Positions 53,021-61,636 of a DNA stretch of 64,000 bases are shown here, piece by piece. The notes under the pieces were generated by a model. That model had not been told where the DNA came from and searched no databases. It saw only the letters and a program-made list of their open reading frames with translations. Position 1 is the first letter of the stretch, and every line of letters starts with the position of its first letter. The position numbers and the translations under genes were made by a program. Source of the DNA: Archaeoglobaceae archaeon (GTDB taxonomy: Archaea; Halobacteriota; Archaeoglobi; Archaeoglobales; Archaeoglobaceae); NCBI GenBank assembly GCA_027064525.1, contig JAMOPJ010000008.1:1-64000 (forward strand), written 5' to 3'.

Positions 53021-54427
53021 TTAGCTTCCCTTCTTCTCCCTCTTCAATATACTTTCCGCAGCTATTAGTCCAGTAACCGCAGCACCAACGATTCCTCTGC
53101 TTATCCCTGCTCCATCGCCAATCGCATAGATGTTCGGGATGTTGGTCTCCATCTCCGGGCTGACCTTCAGTTTTAATGAGTAGAACTTGATCTCGGGGGC
53201 GTAAAGCAGAGTAGAATCGTCAGCTACTCCCGGAATGACTTTATCCAAAGCCTCCAAAGCGTCGAGGATATCATCCACAACCCTTCCCGGATAGGCCAAA
53301 CTTATGTCTCCCGGAATTGCAGTTTTTAGAGTTGGCTGGACGAGGCGGTTGTTCTTTATTCTTCTCTCCGTGCTTCTTCTACCCAAGCGAAGATCCTTGA
53401 GCCTTTGAACGATCGGATTTCCACCTCCAAGCTTCGTCGTTATTCTCGCTAAGTCCCTCCCCCACTCGTTGGGATACTCGAAAGGCTCCGTGAATTCATA
53501 GTGTCCGAGCAGAGCGAAGTTGGTGTTGTTCGTCTTCTCCTTAGCCTTGCTATGTCCGTTGACCAAACAGAAGTCTCCGTAATCTTCCCTTATGACCCAT
53601 CCCCTCGGACACGTGCAGAACGTTCGAACGTAATCGTCGTGTCTCTTTGTGAGTATCCTCAGTTTTGGATCGTAGATAACGGATGTTATCTCATCCATGA
53701 TCGAAGCCGGAACTTCAACCCTTACTCCGACATCTATGGCCTTGGCGTTTTCGCTCACCGCAATGTTATACTTCTTGACCCACTTTTCGAGCCACTCCGA
53801 ACCTCCTCTTCCAACACCCAAGATTAGGTAGTCGTATTCGTATTGCTTTCCGTCGTGTAGGGTTATCTTCTTTTCCTTTGGATTTATGTCCACGACCGTT
53901 TTCCTCGTGAAGATCTTGACCCCGTTCTCCTTTAGATACTTCTCGATGCTCTTTATAACCTTTGGAAGCTCATCACTTCCAACGTGTCTCTGCTTGAGAG
54001 GAACGAACTCGATTCCAGCAGCGTTGGCTCGTCTTAGAAACTCCTCGATCTTATCCTTATCCGTTCCGTAAACATCATTGGGAGCTCCGTGCTCTAAAAA
54101 TATCTTGTCAACTTCATCCATCTTCTTGAGGAGGTATTCAGCGTCGATTAAATCTATCAGATCTCCACCGACGGTATAGCTTGAGGGATACTCTGGAATT
54201 GCATAGTTGAGTTTACCGTCAGAAAGGCCACCAGCTCCGCCTACTCCAAAAGTTATGTTACACGGTTTGCACTTCGTGCAAAAGCTCTCTGCAAGATCGC
54301 TCGGACACTTCCTTTTGTCTATATCTCTACCCAGCTCAAAGATAGCGACCTTTAGCTTTCCCGCAAGTTTGTATGCGGCAAACAAACCTCCCGGCCCGGC
54401 TCCAACGATTATGACATCGTATTTCAT
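53021..54427 (-). CDS. FAD-dependent oxidoreductase (COG2509-like)
   Basis: 468 residues. N-terminal dinucleotide site DVIIVGAGPGGLFAAYKLA (about 4-22), CPSDLAESFCTKCKPC cysteine group (about 41-56), GVGGAGGLSDGKLNY (about 61-75), central YLILGVGRGGSEWLEKW, and C-terminal IPNIYAIGDGAGISRGIVGAA (about 430-450). The cysteine group close to the flavin site could hold an Fe-S centre. Members are called FAD-dependent dehydrogenases; reaction unknown. It stands 46 bases after thiD on the same strand. Confidence 0.83.
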   Translation of the reverse strand: MKYDVIIVGAGPGGLFAAYKLAGKLKVAIFELGRDIDKRKCPSDLAESFCTKCKPCNITFGVGGAGGLSDGKLNYAIPEYPSSYTVGGDLIDLIDAEYLLKKMDEVDKIFLEHGAPNDVYGTDKDKIEEFLRRANAAGIEFVPLKQRHVGSDELPKVIKSIEKYLKENGVKIFTRKTVVDINPKEKKITLHDGKQYEYDYLILGVGRGGSEWLEKWVKKYNIAVSENAKAIDVGVRVEVPASIMDEITSVIYDPKLRILTKRHDDYVRTFCTCPRGWVIREDYGDFCLVNGHSKAKEKTNNTNFALLGHYEFTEPFEYPNEWGRDLARITTKLGGGNPIVQRLKDLRLGRRSTERRIKNNRLVQPTLKTAIPGDISLAYPGRVVDDILDALEALDKVIPGVADDSTLLYAPEIKFYSLKLKVSPEMETNIPNIYAIGDGAGISRGIVGAAVTGLIAAESILKREKKGS

Positions 54428-54472
54428 ACATTTCTAGGCTCTTCTGACAAAGTATATTTAAGATTTTTTATG

Positions 54473-55216
54473 CTAAACGTTTACCACCTTTAAGCATCTA
54501 CCAACTTCGGCAGAATTTAGAATAGCCTTATAAACGAACTCTCTTGCCCTCCTACAGGCCTCTCTTAAGCTCAAACCTTTCGCAAGGTAACATGTAATGG
54601 CCGAACTGTAAACGCAGCCCGTTCCATGTATCTCTGATCTGACGATCTCTCCTTCGATCACGAACACCCGTCCAGAATCGAACACTATATCCATTCCACC
54701 CAAGCTTCCGCCGGTAATCACTACCGAGCATCCGAACATATCAGCAATAGATCTCGCCGCCCTTTCGGCCGATTTAACGTCTCTAACCAATATTCCCGAA
54801 AGCTTCGAGGCCTCATCTGCGTTCGGTGTTATGACATCGCAGACTTCTGCGAGAATGGAATAAACATCCTCTCCGGAAAATTCAAAGCCTACAGTTGCTT
54901 TTATTACTGGATCTACGACCTTTGGTATCTTTAAATCCTTTATTAGCTTTGCTATGGCTTTTGCAGATCTTTTGGAGCAGACGAGTCCAACCTTTATGCC
55001 GGCCAATTTTAGATCGTCCAAAACGGCTGAAATCTGCCTTTCGATGCATTCTGCCTCGATCTCACGAATTCCGTTTACTCTGCATGTATTCTGAAACGTT
55101 ATAACCGTCACGACTGAAGAAGGAAAGAAACCCAAGGCTCTTATCGTTTTAACGTCTGCGAGGATTCCAGCACCGCCGCTCGGATCCAAGCCGGCTATAG
55201 CCAGCACACTCTTCAT
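54473..55216 (-). CDS. thiD: hydroxymethylpyrimidine/phosphomethylpyrimidine kinase
   Basis: Thiamine-pyrimidine kinase of the ribokinase fold, 247 residues: LAIAGLDPSGGAGILADVKTI (about 5-25), VVDPVIKATVG (about 100), ITPNADEASKLSG (about 129-141), VVITGGSLGG and the catalytic HGTGCVYSSAI (about 198-208) with Gly-Thr-Gly-Cys. It lacks the ThiN domain fused to ThiD in several archaea. It follows the PAP2 gene by one base. Confidence 0.92.
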   Translation of the reverse strand: MKSVLAIAGLDPSGGAGILADVKTIRALGFFPSSVVTVITFQNTCRVNGIREIEAECIERQISAVLDDLKLAGIKVGLVCSKRSAKAIAKLIKDLKIPKVVDPVIKATVGFEFSGEDVYSILAEVCDVITPNADEASKLSGILVRDVKSAERAARSIADMFGCSVVITGGSLGGMDIVFDSGRVFVIEGEIVRSEIHGTGCVYSSAITCYLAKGLSLREACRRAREFVYKAILNSAEVGRCLKVVNV

Positions 55217-55217
55217 A

Positions 55218-55952
55218 CTATCCCATCCTATTTCCGATGTAGTTGGGAACGAAACATCCCAAGAAACTCAGAATTGGGTATGCTATAGGTAACTGCTCGA
55301 TTGAGCCGAGGAATAGAACGGAGATACCGATCAAGAACAGCAGAAACCTAAGCCTCAAATCCTTCGGAAGATTGTAATCCATAAAATCGACTGATAATAT
55401 ATGAGCAACTCCGAATCCCAATAGATACCCGCCGATCTTGAACGAGTAGAGTCCGATTAGGGGATAAAGGCCGAAGATAGCGAATGACGATATTACGACT
55501 CCCAAAAGCTTCAAATTTCTGTTAAGATTCAGTTCGATCGAATATGCCAAGAATCCTATTGCGATTCCGATCACGAACCCTCCAACGACGTCTCTGATGT
55601 AGTGAACTCCCAACATTATCCTCGAAGTCCCTATGAGCGCGATGAAAACGAAGGCAACTGCGAAGAACCAGATCCTTCTTATTCTGAAGGCCAAGTAGCT
55701 CCAAAATGTGGTTGAAACTGCCGTATGCCCGCTTGGGAATCCGTAGCCGCTTGCGGGAGCTTTCCAAAGATATTTGGGGGGTCTCGGAAGCTTGAGAACG
55801 TTCTTTAGGGTTATGACTGTCAAACTGCTTAGAAGAAGAGCACAAAACAGTCGCCACCCGAATTTTCTATCCACCATGAAGTAGATGAACGGAACGAAGG
55901 CAAGATAAGCCTTTTCTTCACCCAATTCCGTGATCAGCAACCAGATGTTCAT
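55218..55952 (-). CDS. PAP2-family membrane phosphatase
   Basis: 244 residues with about six to eight hydrophobic helices. The three PAP2 motifs are complete: KLPRPPK (about 54-60), FPSGHTAVST (about 72-81) and SRIMLGVHYIRDV (about 110-122). The enzyme probably dephosphorylates a lipid or polyprenyl diphosphate at the outer face of the membrane. It overlaps hisS by four bases. Confidence 0.9.
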   Translation of the reverse strand: MNIWLLITELGEEKAYLAFVPFIYFMVDRKFGWRLFCALLLSSLTVITLKNVLKLPRPPKYLWKAPASGYGFPSGHTAVSTTFWSYLAFRIRRIWFFAVAFVFIALIGTSRIMLGVHYIRDVVGGFVIGIAIGFLAYSIELNLNRNLKLLGVVISSFAIFGLYPLIGLYSFKIGGYLLGFGVAHILSVDFMDYNLPKDLRLRFLLFLIGISVLFLGSIEQLPIAYPILSFLGCFVPNYIGNRMG

Positions 55953-57178
55953 ATGACATCTAAAAGCTCTTCCATGCTAACAGTCTTCTGTTCGCCACTC
56001 TTCAGATCCTTCACGGCCACCTTTCCATCCCTAAGTTCTCTCTCACCTACTATCACCGCCAAATCCGCGTTTATGTCGTTCGCATAGCTGAGCTGCTTCT
56101 TAACGTTTCTCTCCATAACATCCGTAACGACAACCGCCCTATTCCTCAGCATACTCGCGATCTTAAAAGCTTCACCCTCCAAACCTTTGAAGCTCACGAC
56201 GACTACCTTTTTCTTCCGCACAACTTCAACTTTGCAGATTTCAGCGATCCTATCGAAACCTAAAGCGAAGCCCGTAGCTGGTGTATCATCTCCTCCAAAC
56301 AGATGGGCCAAGCGATAGCTTCCTCCTCCGCATATCTGATTCTGAGCACCTAATCCTTCTCTGGCGTAAGCTTCGAAGACTACACCGGTGTAATAATCCA
56401 ATCCCCTCGCAATTCCAAAATCGAGCTTGTATTCAACGTCTAAAGCGTCAAGTATATCGCAAACCTTCTCTATGTGGCTGAAGTCAAAATTCGGGATTAT
56501 TTCCCTTGCAGACTCGATGATATCTCTACTTCCAACGAGTTCGACCAACGAGAATATCGAATCTCTCAGATCCGAATCAACTTTTGTCTCATCCAAGTAA
56601 CTCTCCAAGCCTTCGATGTCTTTCTTGTCTATGAGCCTCATGATCTTCGAAGCAACGTTTTCGTCCAAATCCCTAAGCAGATGTCTCAACAAGCCTACAT
56701 GGCCTATGTGCAGATCGAATTCGATCTTCAGCTCGTCCATTATCCTGTATGCGAGAGATATAACCTCGGCATCTGCCAAAGGAGAGGCAGAGCCTATCAG
56801 CTCAACTCCAAACTGCCAGAACTCTCTGTATCTTCCCTTCTGTGGTCTCTCATACCGGAAGCAATTTGCGAAATAGTAGAATCGCAACGGTTTCGGCATT
56901 CCAGTGCATTCGTTTACGAACATCCTAATCACTGGAGCCGTAAGCTCAGGTCTTAAGGCGAGATCTCTTCCACCCTTATCCTTGAACGCGTAGATCTCCT
57001 CAATTATCCCCTCACCAGATTTTATCGTAAAAAGCTCCAAATGCTCGAAAGTTGGTGTTAAAACTTCTCTGTAACCGTAGCTCTCTGCAATTCTCCTCAT
57101 GACTTTCTCGATCGCCCTTCTCTTTTCCATCTCATCTGGCAGAAAGTCTCTCGTTCCTCTCGGTCTTTCGATTTTCAC
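55949..57178 (-). CDS. hisS: histidyl-tRNA synthetase
   Basis: Class II aminoacyl-tRNA synthetase, 409 residues. Seen: RPRGTRDFLPDEMEKR (about 5-20), PTFEHLELF (motif 1 end), LRPELTAPVIRMF and FRYERPQKGRYREFWQFGVE (motif 2, about 108-127), the histidine-specific GLDYYTGVVFE (about 260-270) and GFALGFDR (motif 3). The anticodon-binding domain closes the protein. GTG at 57178 lies about 26 bases after a minus-strand AATTTTTAAAC TATA-like element. Confidence 0.95.
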   Translation of the reverse strand: MKIERPRGTRDFLPDEMEKRRAIEKVMRRIAESYGYREVLTPTFEHLELFTIKSGEGIIEEIYAFKDKGGRDLALRPELTAPVIRMFVNECTGMPKPLRFYYFANCFRYERPQKGRYREFWQFGVELIGSASPLADAEVISLAYRIMDELKIEFDLHIGHVGLLRHLLRDLDENVASKIMRLIDKKDIEGLESYLDETKVDSDLRDSIFSLVELVGSRDIIESAREIIPNFDFSHIEKVCDILDALDVEYKLDFGIARGLDYYTGVVFEAYAREGLGAQNQICGGGSYRLAHLFGGDDTPATGFALGFDRIAEICKVEVVRKKKVVVVSFKGLEGEAFKIASMLRNRAVVVTDVMERNVKKQLSYANDINADLAVIVGERELRDGKVAVKDLKSGEQKTVSMEELLDVI

Positions 57179-57227
57179 GGCTCAAGCTTGGCGATATCTG
57201 TTTAAAAATTTGCTCAAAAGTTAAACT

Positions 57228-57240
57228 ATTTATAAGACCT
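57228..57240 (+). promoter_or_regulatory. TATA box of the ASCH gene
   Basis: CTATTTATAAGAC is 15-27 bases before the ATG at 57255, on the opposite strand to the hisS promoter; the two genes are divergent. Confidence 0.5.
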
Positions 57241-57254
57241 GCATAGCTAAGGTT

Positions 57255-57578
57255 ATGGACAGAATAAACTTCGACGCAGAATACGTCAGACCGATAATAA
57301 GGGGCGAGAAGGTTACAACGATTAGAAGAGGGATTAAGAGCTATCCTGTTGGTAGAATCGTCGATCTCACGGTAAACTACACTCCGTTTGCAAGGGCGAA
57401 AGTTGAGAAGGTGGTCGTAAAAAGGGTCAGCGAGCTTACGGATGAAGATGCAAAGAGGGATGGCTTTGGCAGTAGGGAAGAGCTCATCCAAGCTCTGCGG
57501 AGGATCTACGGAGACATCAAGGAGAACGATTTCGTTACGATCGTCCATTTTGTGGTTGTTGAGAGCTACGTCAGATGA
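57255..57578 (+). CDS. ASCH-domain protein (COG2411)
   Basis: 107 residues: INFDAEYVRPIIRGEKVTTIRRG (residues about 4-26, the typical ASCH lysine/threonine/arginine segment), a VGRIVDLTV strand and the C-terminal DFVTIVHFVVVE strand. ASCH domains resemble PUA folds and probably bind RNA. It precedes purM by 36 bases on the same strand. Confidence 0.83.
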   Translation: MDRINFDAEYVRPIIRGEKVTTIRRGIKSYPVGRIVDLTVNYTPFARAKVEKVVVKRVSELTDEDAKRDGFGSREELIQALRRIYGDIKENDFVTIVHFVVVESYVR

Positions 57579-57614
57579 TATAAAGTAATAAAGTAAGCGG
57601 GAGAACGTTCAAGC

Positions 57615-58613
57615 ATGGAGAAGTTCAGCTACGCTAAGGTGGGAGTAGATATATTTCAGGAGGAGAGGGCTGTCAGAGCTCTAACGAGCCAAATAAAACA
57701 TATTCGAAGCGGTTTTGGCAGACCGATCTTGATGGGACACTATGCGAGTGTTTTAGATTTTGGCGAGTTTGGGGTTGCAATTACGACAGATGGAGTTGGG
57801 ACTAAGATAATGGTTGCAGAGAAGCTTAACAAATTTGACACCATTGGAATAGACTGCGTGGCGATGAACGTTAACGATCTCGTAGCGATTGGAGCGGAGC
57901 CGATAGCAATGGTCGATTACATTGCAACTTTCAAACCCGACGAGAGGATAATGGCCGAAATTGCTAAGGGATTGGAGAAGGGATGTGAGATTGCGAACGT
58001 AACTCTTGTAGGCGGTGAGACGGCAACTCTGCCGGATCTAATCAAGGGCTGGGATCTCGTAGGAACTGCGATAGGCGTTGTCGATAAGGATGGGATCATA
58101 ACTGGCAAGGATATTCAGCCGGGAGATGTAATCTTTGGGATTCCAAGCTCTGGGATCCACAGCAACGGCTTAACGCTTGCGAGGAAGGTTATAGAGAGTG
58201 CAGGTTACAGCTACACCGACGAATTCGAAAACGGTAAGACTATTGGCGAAGAGCTTCTAACACCTACGAGAATATACGTTAGGGAGATCCTGCAAGTGAT
58301 TAAAAATTACGAGGTTCATGGACTTGCACACATAACTGGGGGTGGTCTGCTCAATCTCAAGAGGCTTAAGAAGGTCAAGTTCGTGATAGATGACCCCCTA
58401 CCACCGCAGAGCATCTTCAAGTTCATTCAGGAGTTGGGGAACATCGATGATGACGAGATGTTCAGGACTTTCAACATGGGTATGGGTTTTGCCATCGTGA
58501 TGCCCAAAGAGGAGGCTAAAAAACTCGAGAGCTCTGGAATTATCGACGGCAAAATAGTAGGATACGTTGAGGAGGGAGAAGGGGTTTTCGTCAAAGATTT
58601 AAGAATAGATTAG
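57615..58613 (+). CDS. purM: phosphoribosylformylglycinamidine cyclo-ligase
   Basis: AIR synthetase of purine biosynthesis, 332 residues: YAKVGVDI at the N-terminus, [12 protein letters not shown] (about 57-68), [22 protein letters not shown] (residues about 83-104), [12 protein letters not shown] (about 135-146), [15 protein letters not shown] (about 174-188) and [10 protein letters not shown]. It overlaps the opposite DUF5611 gene by four bases. Confidence 0.95.
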   Translation: MEKFSYAKVGVDIFQEERAVRALTSQIKHIRSGFGRPILMGHYASVLDFGEFGVAITTDGVGTKIMVAEKLNKFDTIGIDCVAMNVNDLVAIGAEPIAMVDYIATFKPDERIMAEIAKGLEKGCEIANVTLVGGETATLPDLIKGWDLVGTAIGVVDKDGIITGKDIQPGDVIFGIPSSGIHSNGLTLARKVIESAGYSYTDEFENGKTIGEELLTPTRIYVREILQVIKNYEVHGLAHITGGGLLNLKRLKKVKFVIDDPLPPQSIFKFIQELGNIDDDEMFRTFNMGMGFAIVMPKEEAKKLESSGIIDGKIVGYVEEGEGVFVKDLRID

Positions 58614-58918
58614 TCCTTCTCGACCTCCTTTTTTAGTAACTTCTGTCTCTCCTTTGCCGTGTATCCGGTTAATTCCTCCAAGAACTTGTTATAAGTCTTA
58701 ATGGTCTGAACCGCCACATCCTCTGGCACGTTCGGATTCGTCTTCGATTCTGCGTAGAGCTTCTTATCCTTTAGCCAGAGCCTGAGCTCTTCTATGGCTC
58801 CGAACCTAACGATGTAAACGTCACCGTCCTTCTCGAACTCGCCGAAATGCTTTACGATCATCTCTTCCAATCTCTCCTGCGTGGGCTTGAAACCTCTCTT
58901 GAATCTGTATTCTCTCAT
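58610..58918 (-). CDS. small conserved archaeal protein (DUF5611-like)
   Basis: 102 residues, charged and soluble: [20 protein letters not shown] at the start, a mixed alpha/beta middle ([28 protein letters not shown]), and a helical lysine-rich tail. I believe it is the archaeal DUF5611 group; role unknown. It is divergent from the PAC2 gene and convergent with purM. Confidence 0.72.
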   Translation of the reverse strand: MREYRFKRGFKPTQERLEEMIVKHFGEFEKDGDVYIVRFGAIEELRLWLKDKKLYAESKTNPNVPEDVAVQTIKTYNKFLEELTGYTAKERQKLLKKEVEKD

Positions 58919-58961
58919 GCCGATAAGCTATGGAAAAGGATAAATAAGCTTTTATCAATTC

Positions 58962-59699
58962 ATGATCATGGAAGATTTTGAAACTAAGATTGTAGTCGAT
59001 AAAGTGGATGTTAGGAATCCTGTTGTCCTCACAAGCTTTCCCGGAATCGGACTCGTTGGGACTATAGTATCTTCGCACTTCATAATGGAGTTGAACTTGG
59101 AACAGATCGGTGTGATCGAGTCAAAGAGCATTCCTCCGATAGCATCTCTTATGGATGGGATAATTCTGCCGCCTATAAGGATATATCAGTCCGCTGACTT
59201 GGGTTTCGTCTTGATCCACTCCGACGTCCCAATTGTTCCTTATGCAACTTACGAGATGAGCCAGAAGATAGTCGAATGGGCGATCGAGATAAACGCAAGA
59301 AGGATATTCTCATTAGCAGGAGTTGCGACGTTCGAAGATAAGAAGAGGGTTTTTGGAGCAGCAACTTCAAAAGAGTTGCTTGAGGAAATAAAAGATTACG
59401 TCGAAATTTTCAAGAGTGGAACTATCTCTGGTATTGCCGGTTCGATTTTAAACGAATGCGTTGCTAAGAAGTTCCCCGGCTTGGCCTTGCTTGGGGAAAC
59501 TTTAGGCTTCAATCCCGATCCGAGGGCAGCGGCAGAAGTTATAAATGTCCTGAACAAGATGTTCAATTGGGATATCAGCGTGGAGAAGTTGATCAAAGAG
59601 GCCGAGATGATAGAGGCTCAGATGCAGAAGCTTGCGGAACAAGCCAGAATGCACGAAGAGAAGGCTATGAAGAGAGAAGAGCTTCCTATGTATGGGTGA
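58962..59699 (+). CDS. proteasome assembly chaperone (PAC2) family protein
   Basis: 245 residues: VVLTSFPGIGLVGTIVSSHFI (residues about 21-41), IPPIASLMDG, PPIRIYQSADLGFVLIHSD and GIAGSILNECVAKKFPGLALLGET (residues about 163-188), all typical of archaeal PAC2 proteins. A helical charged tail (AEMIEAQMQKLAEQARMHEEK) follows. ATGs at 58962 and 58968 are both possible; a TAAATAAG TATA-like element at 58941-58948 suits 58968 for a leaderless transcript. It is coupled to the DUF473 gene. Confidence 0.87.
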   Translation: MIMEDFETKIVVDKVDVRNPVVLTSFPGIGLVGTIVSSHFIMELNLEQIGVIESKSIPPIASLMDGIILPPIRIYQSADLGFVLIHSDVPIVPYATYEMSQKIVEWAIEINARRIFSLAGVATFEDKKRVFGAATSKELLEEIKDYVEIFKSGTISGIAGSILNECVAKKFPGLALLGETLGFNPDPRAAAEVINVLNKMFNWDISVEKLIKEAEMIEAQMQKLAEQARMHEEKAMKREELPMYG

Positions 59700-59704
59700 T
59701 GGTC

Positions 59705-60094
59705 ATGAGATGTTTGGTCATCACCGGAGTTTCCAAAAGAACTCTCGACGAGCTGATGAGGAGAATCGCCAGAACTATTGAACTGAGAAGTGCCCACAAC
59801 GTTGCTACGGCTTTGAAAGCTGAAGTTGGGGATAAGGTTTTTTTGACAACTTCAAAGCTACACGACGTTGATAGAGGGACTGTAGGAATAATCGCTGAAG
59901 TCGTTGGCAAAGAGGTAATATCTCATTCCTTAGTTTTCGCTTCTGAGAGCATGATTCAGGAGAGCGAGATGACGGTCGTGAGGCTAAAGTTGGATGTGAG
60001 AGGTGTTGGAAGGATAATAAAGCTTTACAATGCCGGAATTCTTGATACAACGGAGGCTGACGTTGTAGAAGTCAGCTACTTTGATGCTCGCTAA
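59705..60094 (+). CDS. DUF473 archaeal protein
   Basis: 129 residues of an archaea-restricted family: RCLVITGVSKRTLDELMR at the start, then KVFLTTSKLHDVDRGTVGIIAEV (residues about 46-68) and a C-terminal strand region. ATG at 59705 follows GGTGAT by five bases and lies just after the PAC2 stop. The upstream extension of the frame overlaps the PAC2 gene and is not used. Function unknown. Confidence 0.82.
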   Translation: MRCLVITGVSKRTLDELMRRIARTIELRSAHNVATALKAEVGDKVFLTTSKLHDVDRGTVGIIAEVVGKEVISHSLVFASESMIQESEMTVVRLKLDVRGVGRIIKLYNAGILDTTEADVVEVSYFDAR

Positions 60095-60202
60095 TCTTTA
60101 GTAATATTATTTTATTTTAAGAAATTTTTAAATTTTTAAATAATAAAAAACTGTTGGAAATGTTCACTATCTGGAGGAATCCTACGTTAAAACATCAAAA
60201 AA
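60095..60202. terminator. AT-rich convergent spacer, likely two-way terminator
   Basis: DUF473 (plus) and the cytochrome (minus) end on either side of about 108 bases with repeated T- and A-runs (for example around 60110-60152). In archaea T-runs terminate transcription, so both transcripts could end here. No hairpin is needed or seen. Confidence 0.4.
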
Positions 60203-61027
60203 TTAGGAGTAGTTGTAATTTACTCCCGGAACTTCTCCGGGCCACGTGATGTTCGCTAAGTTTGTGGCACCGGCTCCAGTTGTGTTACCGTAAACTATTG
60301 CCCACGCCGTTCCGTTGGGCGTCCAGTTGGTGATAGTCCAGTTGTGTGGCCCGTATGGTGTTATTATGTTATCACCAAGCGTTATGTTGAACTCTATGCT
60401 CCTCGCGTGAGTCCAGTTTATCTTAACCGGAACTGCAGTGTGGCAGGCTATACAAGCTTCATTTTCACCTCTAAGCGTTGAGTTGTTCGCCGCCTCTCTG
60501 ACAAAAGCCAAGTGAGCTGCATACTTTCCGGTGTCTTCAGGATCGCTGGTTAAACCGAAACCACCAGCTGCTGGAACTTCATAAAAGCTTCCATGACACT
60601 TCTCGCATGCGGAGTACTCTGGATAACTCCAATGACCCTTTACTATGCCGGAATCGTAAGTGTATGTAAGTTTATGGCAGTCCATACACCTAACAGTCGC
60701 CGCAGCATGAGCCTGAACACCTGGTGTGTATGATGTGTAACTACCGCTTACGCTCGCGAACGTGTAGTTACCCCACTTATAGTATATTCTGTGACAATGG
60801 GCGCACTCCATTCTACCATATCCGGTTTCACCAGTATGTGGTCCTAAGTGGGCGTCCATCTCTTCGGCTATATCGGCATGGCACTTTTCACAAGGGACAT
60901 CGTTACCGGTTCCACTCAAGTTATACCAGTAGTGCTGACCGGCGAATAATGAGACGGTGTTGGGTAAAACTACCAACCCAGTTGCGGCGAGGATAATCGT
61001 TATGAGCAGGAATTTGGCTATGTTCAT
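60203..61027 (-). CDS. secreted pentaheme cytochrome c
   Basis: 274 residues with an N-terminal signal or anchor helix (about 5-28). Five CxxCH haem sites have their cysteines at about 46/49, 75/78, 114/117, 141/144 and 192/195. Further histidines (for example in DAHLGPHTG, QAHAAA, KGHW, AAHLAF) can serve as distal ligands. The last 80 residues lack haem sites and are rich in N-x-T/S sequons, suggesting heavy N-glycosylation outside the cell. A GGAGGGTG ribosome site and a minus-strand AAAAAATATATACTC TATA element (about 61060-61073) precede it. An extracellular electron-transfer role is inferred. Confidence 0.88.
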   Translation of the reverse strand: MNIAKFLLITIILAATGLVVLPNTVSLFAGQHYWYNLSGTGNDVPCEKCHADIAEEMDAHLGPHTGETGYGRMECAHCHRIYYKWGNYTFASVSGSYTSYTPGVQAHAAATVRCMDCHKLTYTYDSGIVKGHWSYPEYSACEKCHGSFYEVPAAGGFGLTSDPEDTGKYAAHLAFVREAANNSTLRGENEACIACHTAVPVKINWTHARSIEFNITLGDNIITPYGPHNWTITNWTPNGTAWAIVYGNTTGAGATNLANITWPGEVPGVNYNYS

Positions 61028-61170
61028 ACCGCACCCTCCTAAATCTACGTTAAATACAAGAGTATATATTTTTTACTAAATAGTGTATCTAATTGATCAA
61101 TATTACTATAACCACTATCATCATCGTAAGTTGCACAATCTTTAATTATTGTTCAATGCAAATCTTCGCC

Positions 61171-61635
61171 ATGCCATCACCGATGGACATCTACAAGCTC
61201 CTTCCGAAGACGAACTGCAAGCTGTGCGGTGAACAGACGTGCATGAGCTTTGCTTTCAAGCTGATTAGAAAGGAGAAGAAGTTGGAAGACTGCAAACCTC
61301 TCTTCAGTCCAGAGTTCGAGGAACAGAGAAAGAAAATTGAAGAGATGCTAAAGGTCGTTGAAAAAGCCACGGAAACGGGGCTCGTAGTAAATGAGGATCT
61401 GTGCATAGGTTGTGGTAACTGTGTTGTGGTTTGTCCCGTTCACGTTTATGAGGATCCCGAGGGGGCTGGTTCAGGCTTTGGTGTTAGGCTTGATAATCCC
61501 ATACTTAGAGTTGAGAACGGGGTCGTTAGGGTTGTAGATGTCGGTTTGTGTAGGAGGTATAAGGAGAAAACGATCTGCGTTGCGTGTAGGGAGAACTGTC
61601 CTACCTCAGCAATAGCGTTTTTGGAGGAGTTATGA
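61171..61635 (+). CDS. polyferredoxin-type Fe-S protein of the Fwd cluster
   Basis: 154 residues. An N-terminal Fes domain (LLPKTNCKLCGEQTC, cysteines about 16, 19, 24 and 41), like that of CdhE and related corrinoid proteins, is followed by two ferredoxin-like clusters: cysteines 78/81/84/88 and 127/136/139/143. It probably carries electrons to FwdB. ATG at 61171 is about 25 bases after the TATA-like TTTAATTATT (61141-61150); ATG 61156 is in frame. It is one base before fwdB. Confidence 0.85.
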   Translation: MPSPMDIYKLLPKTNCKLCGEQTCMSFAFKLIRKEKKLEDCKPLFSPEFEEQRKKIEEMLKVVEKATETGLVVNEDLCIGCGNCVVVCPVHVYEDPEGAGSGFGVRLDNPILRVENGVVRVVDVGLCRRYKEKTICVACRENCPTSAIAFLEEL

Positions 61636-61636
61636 T

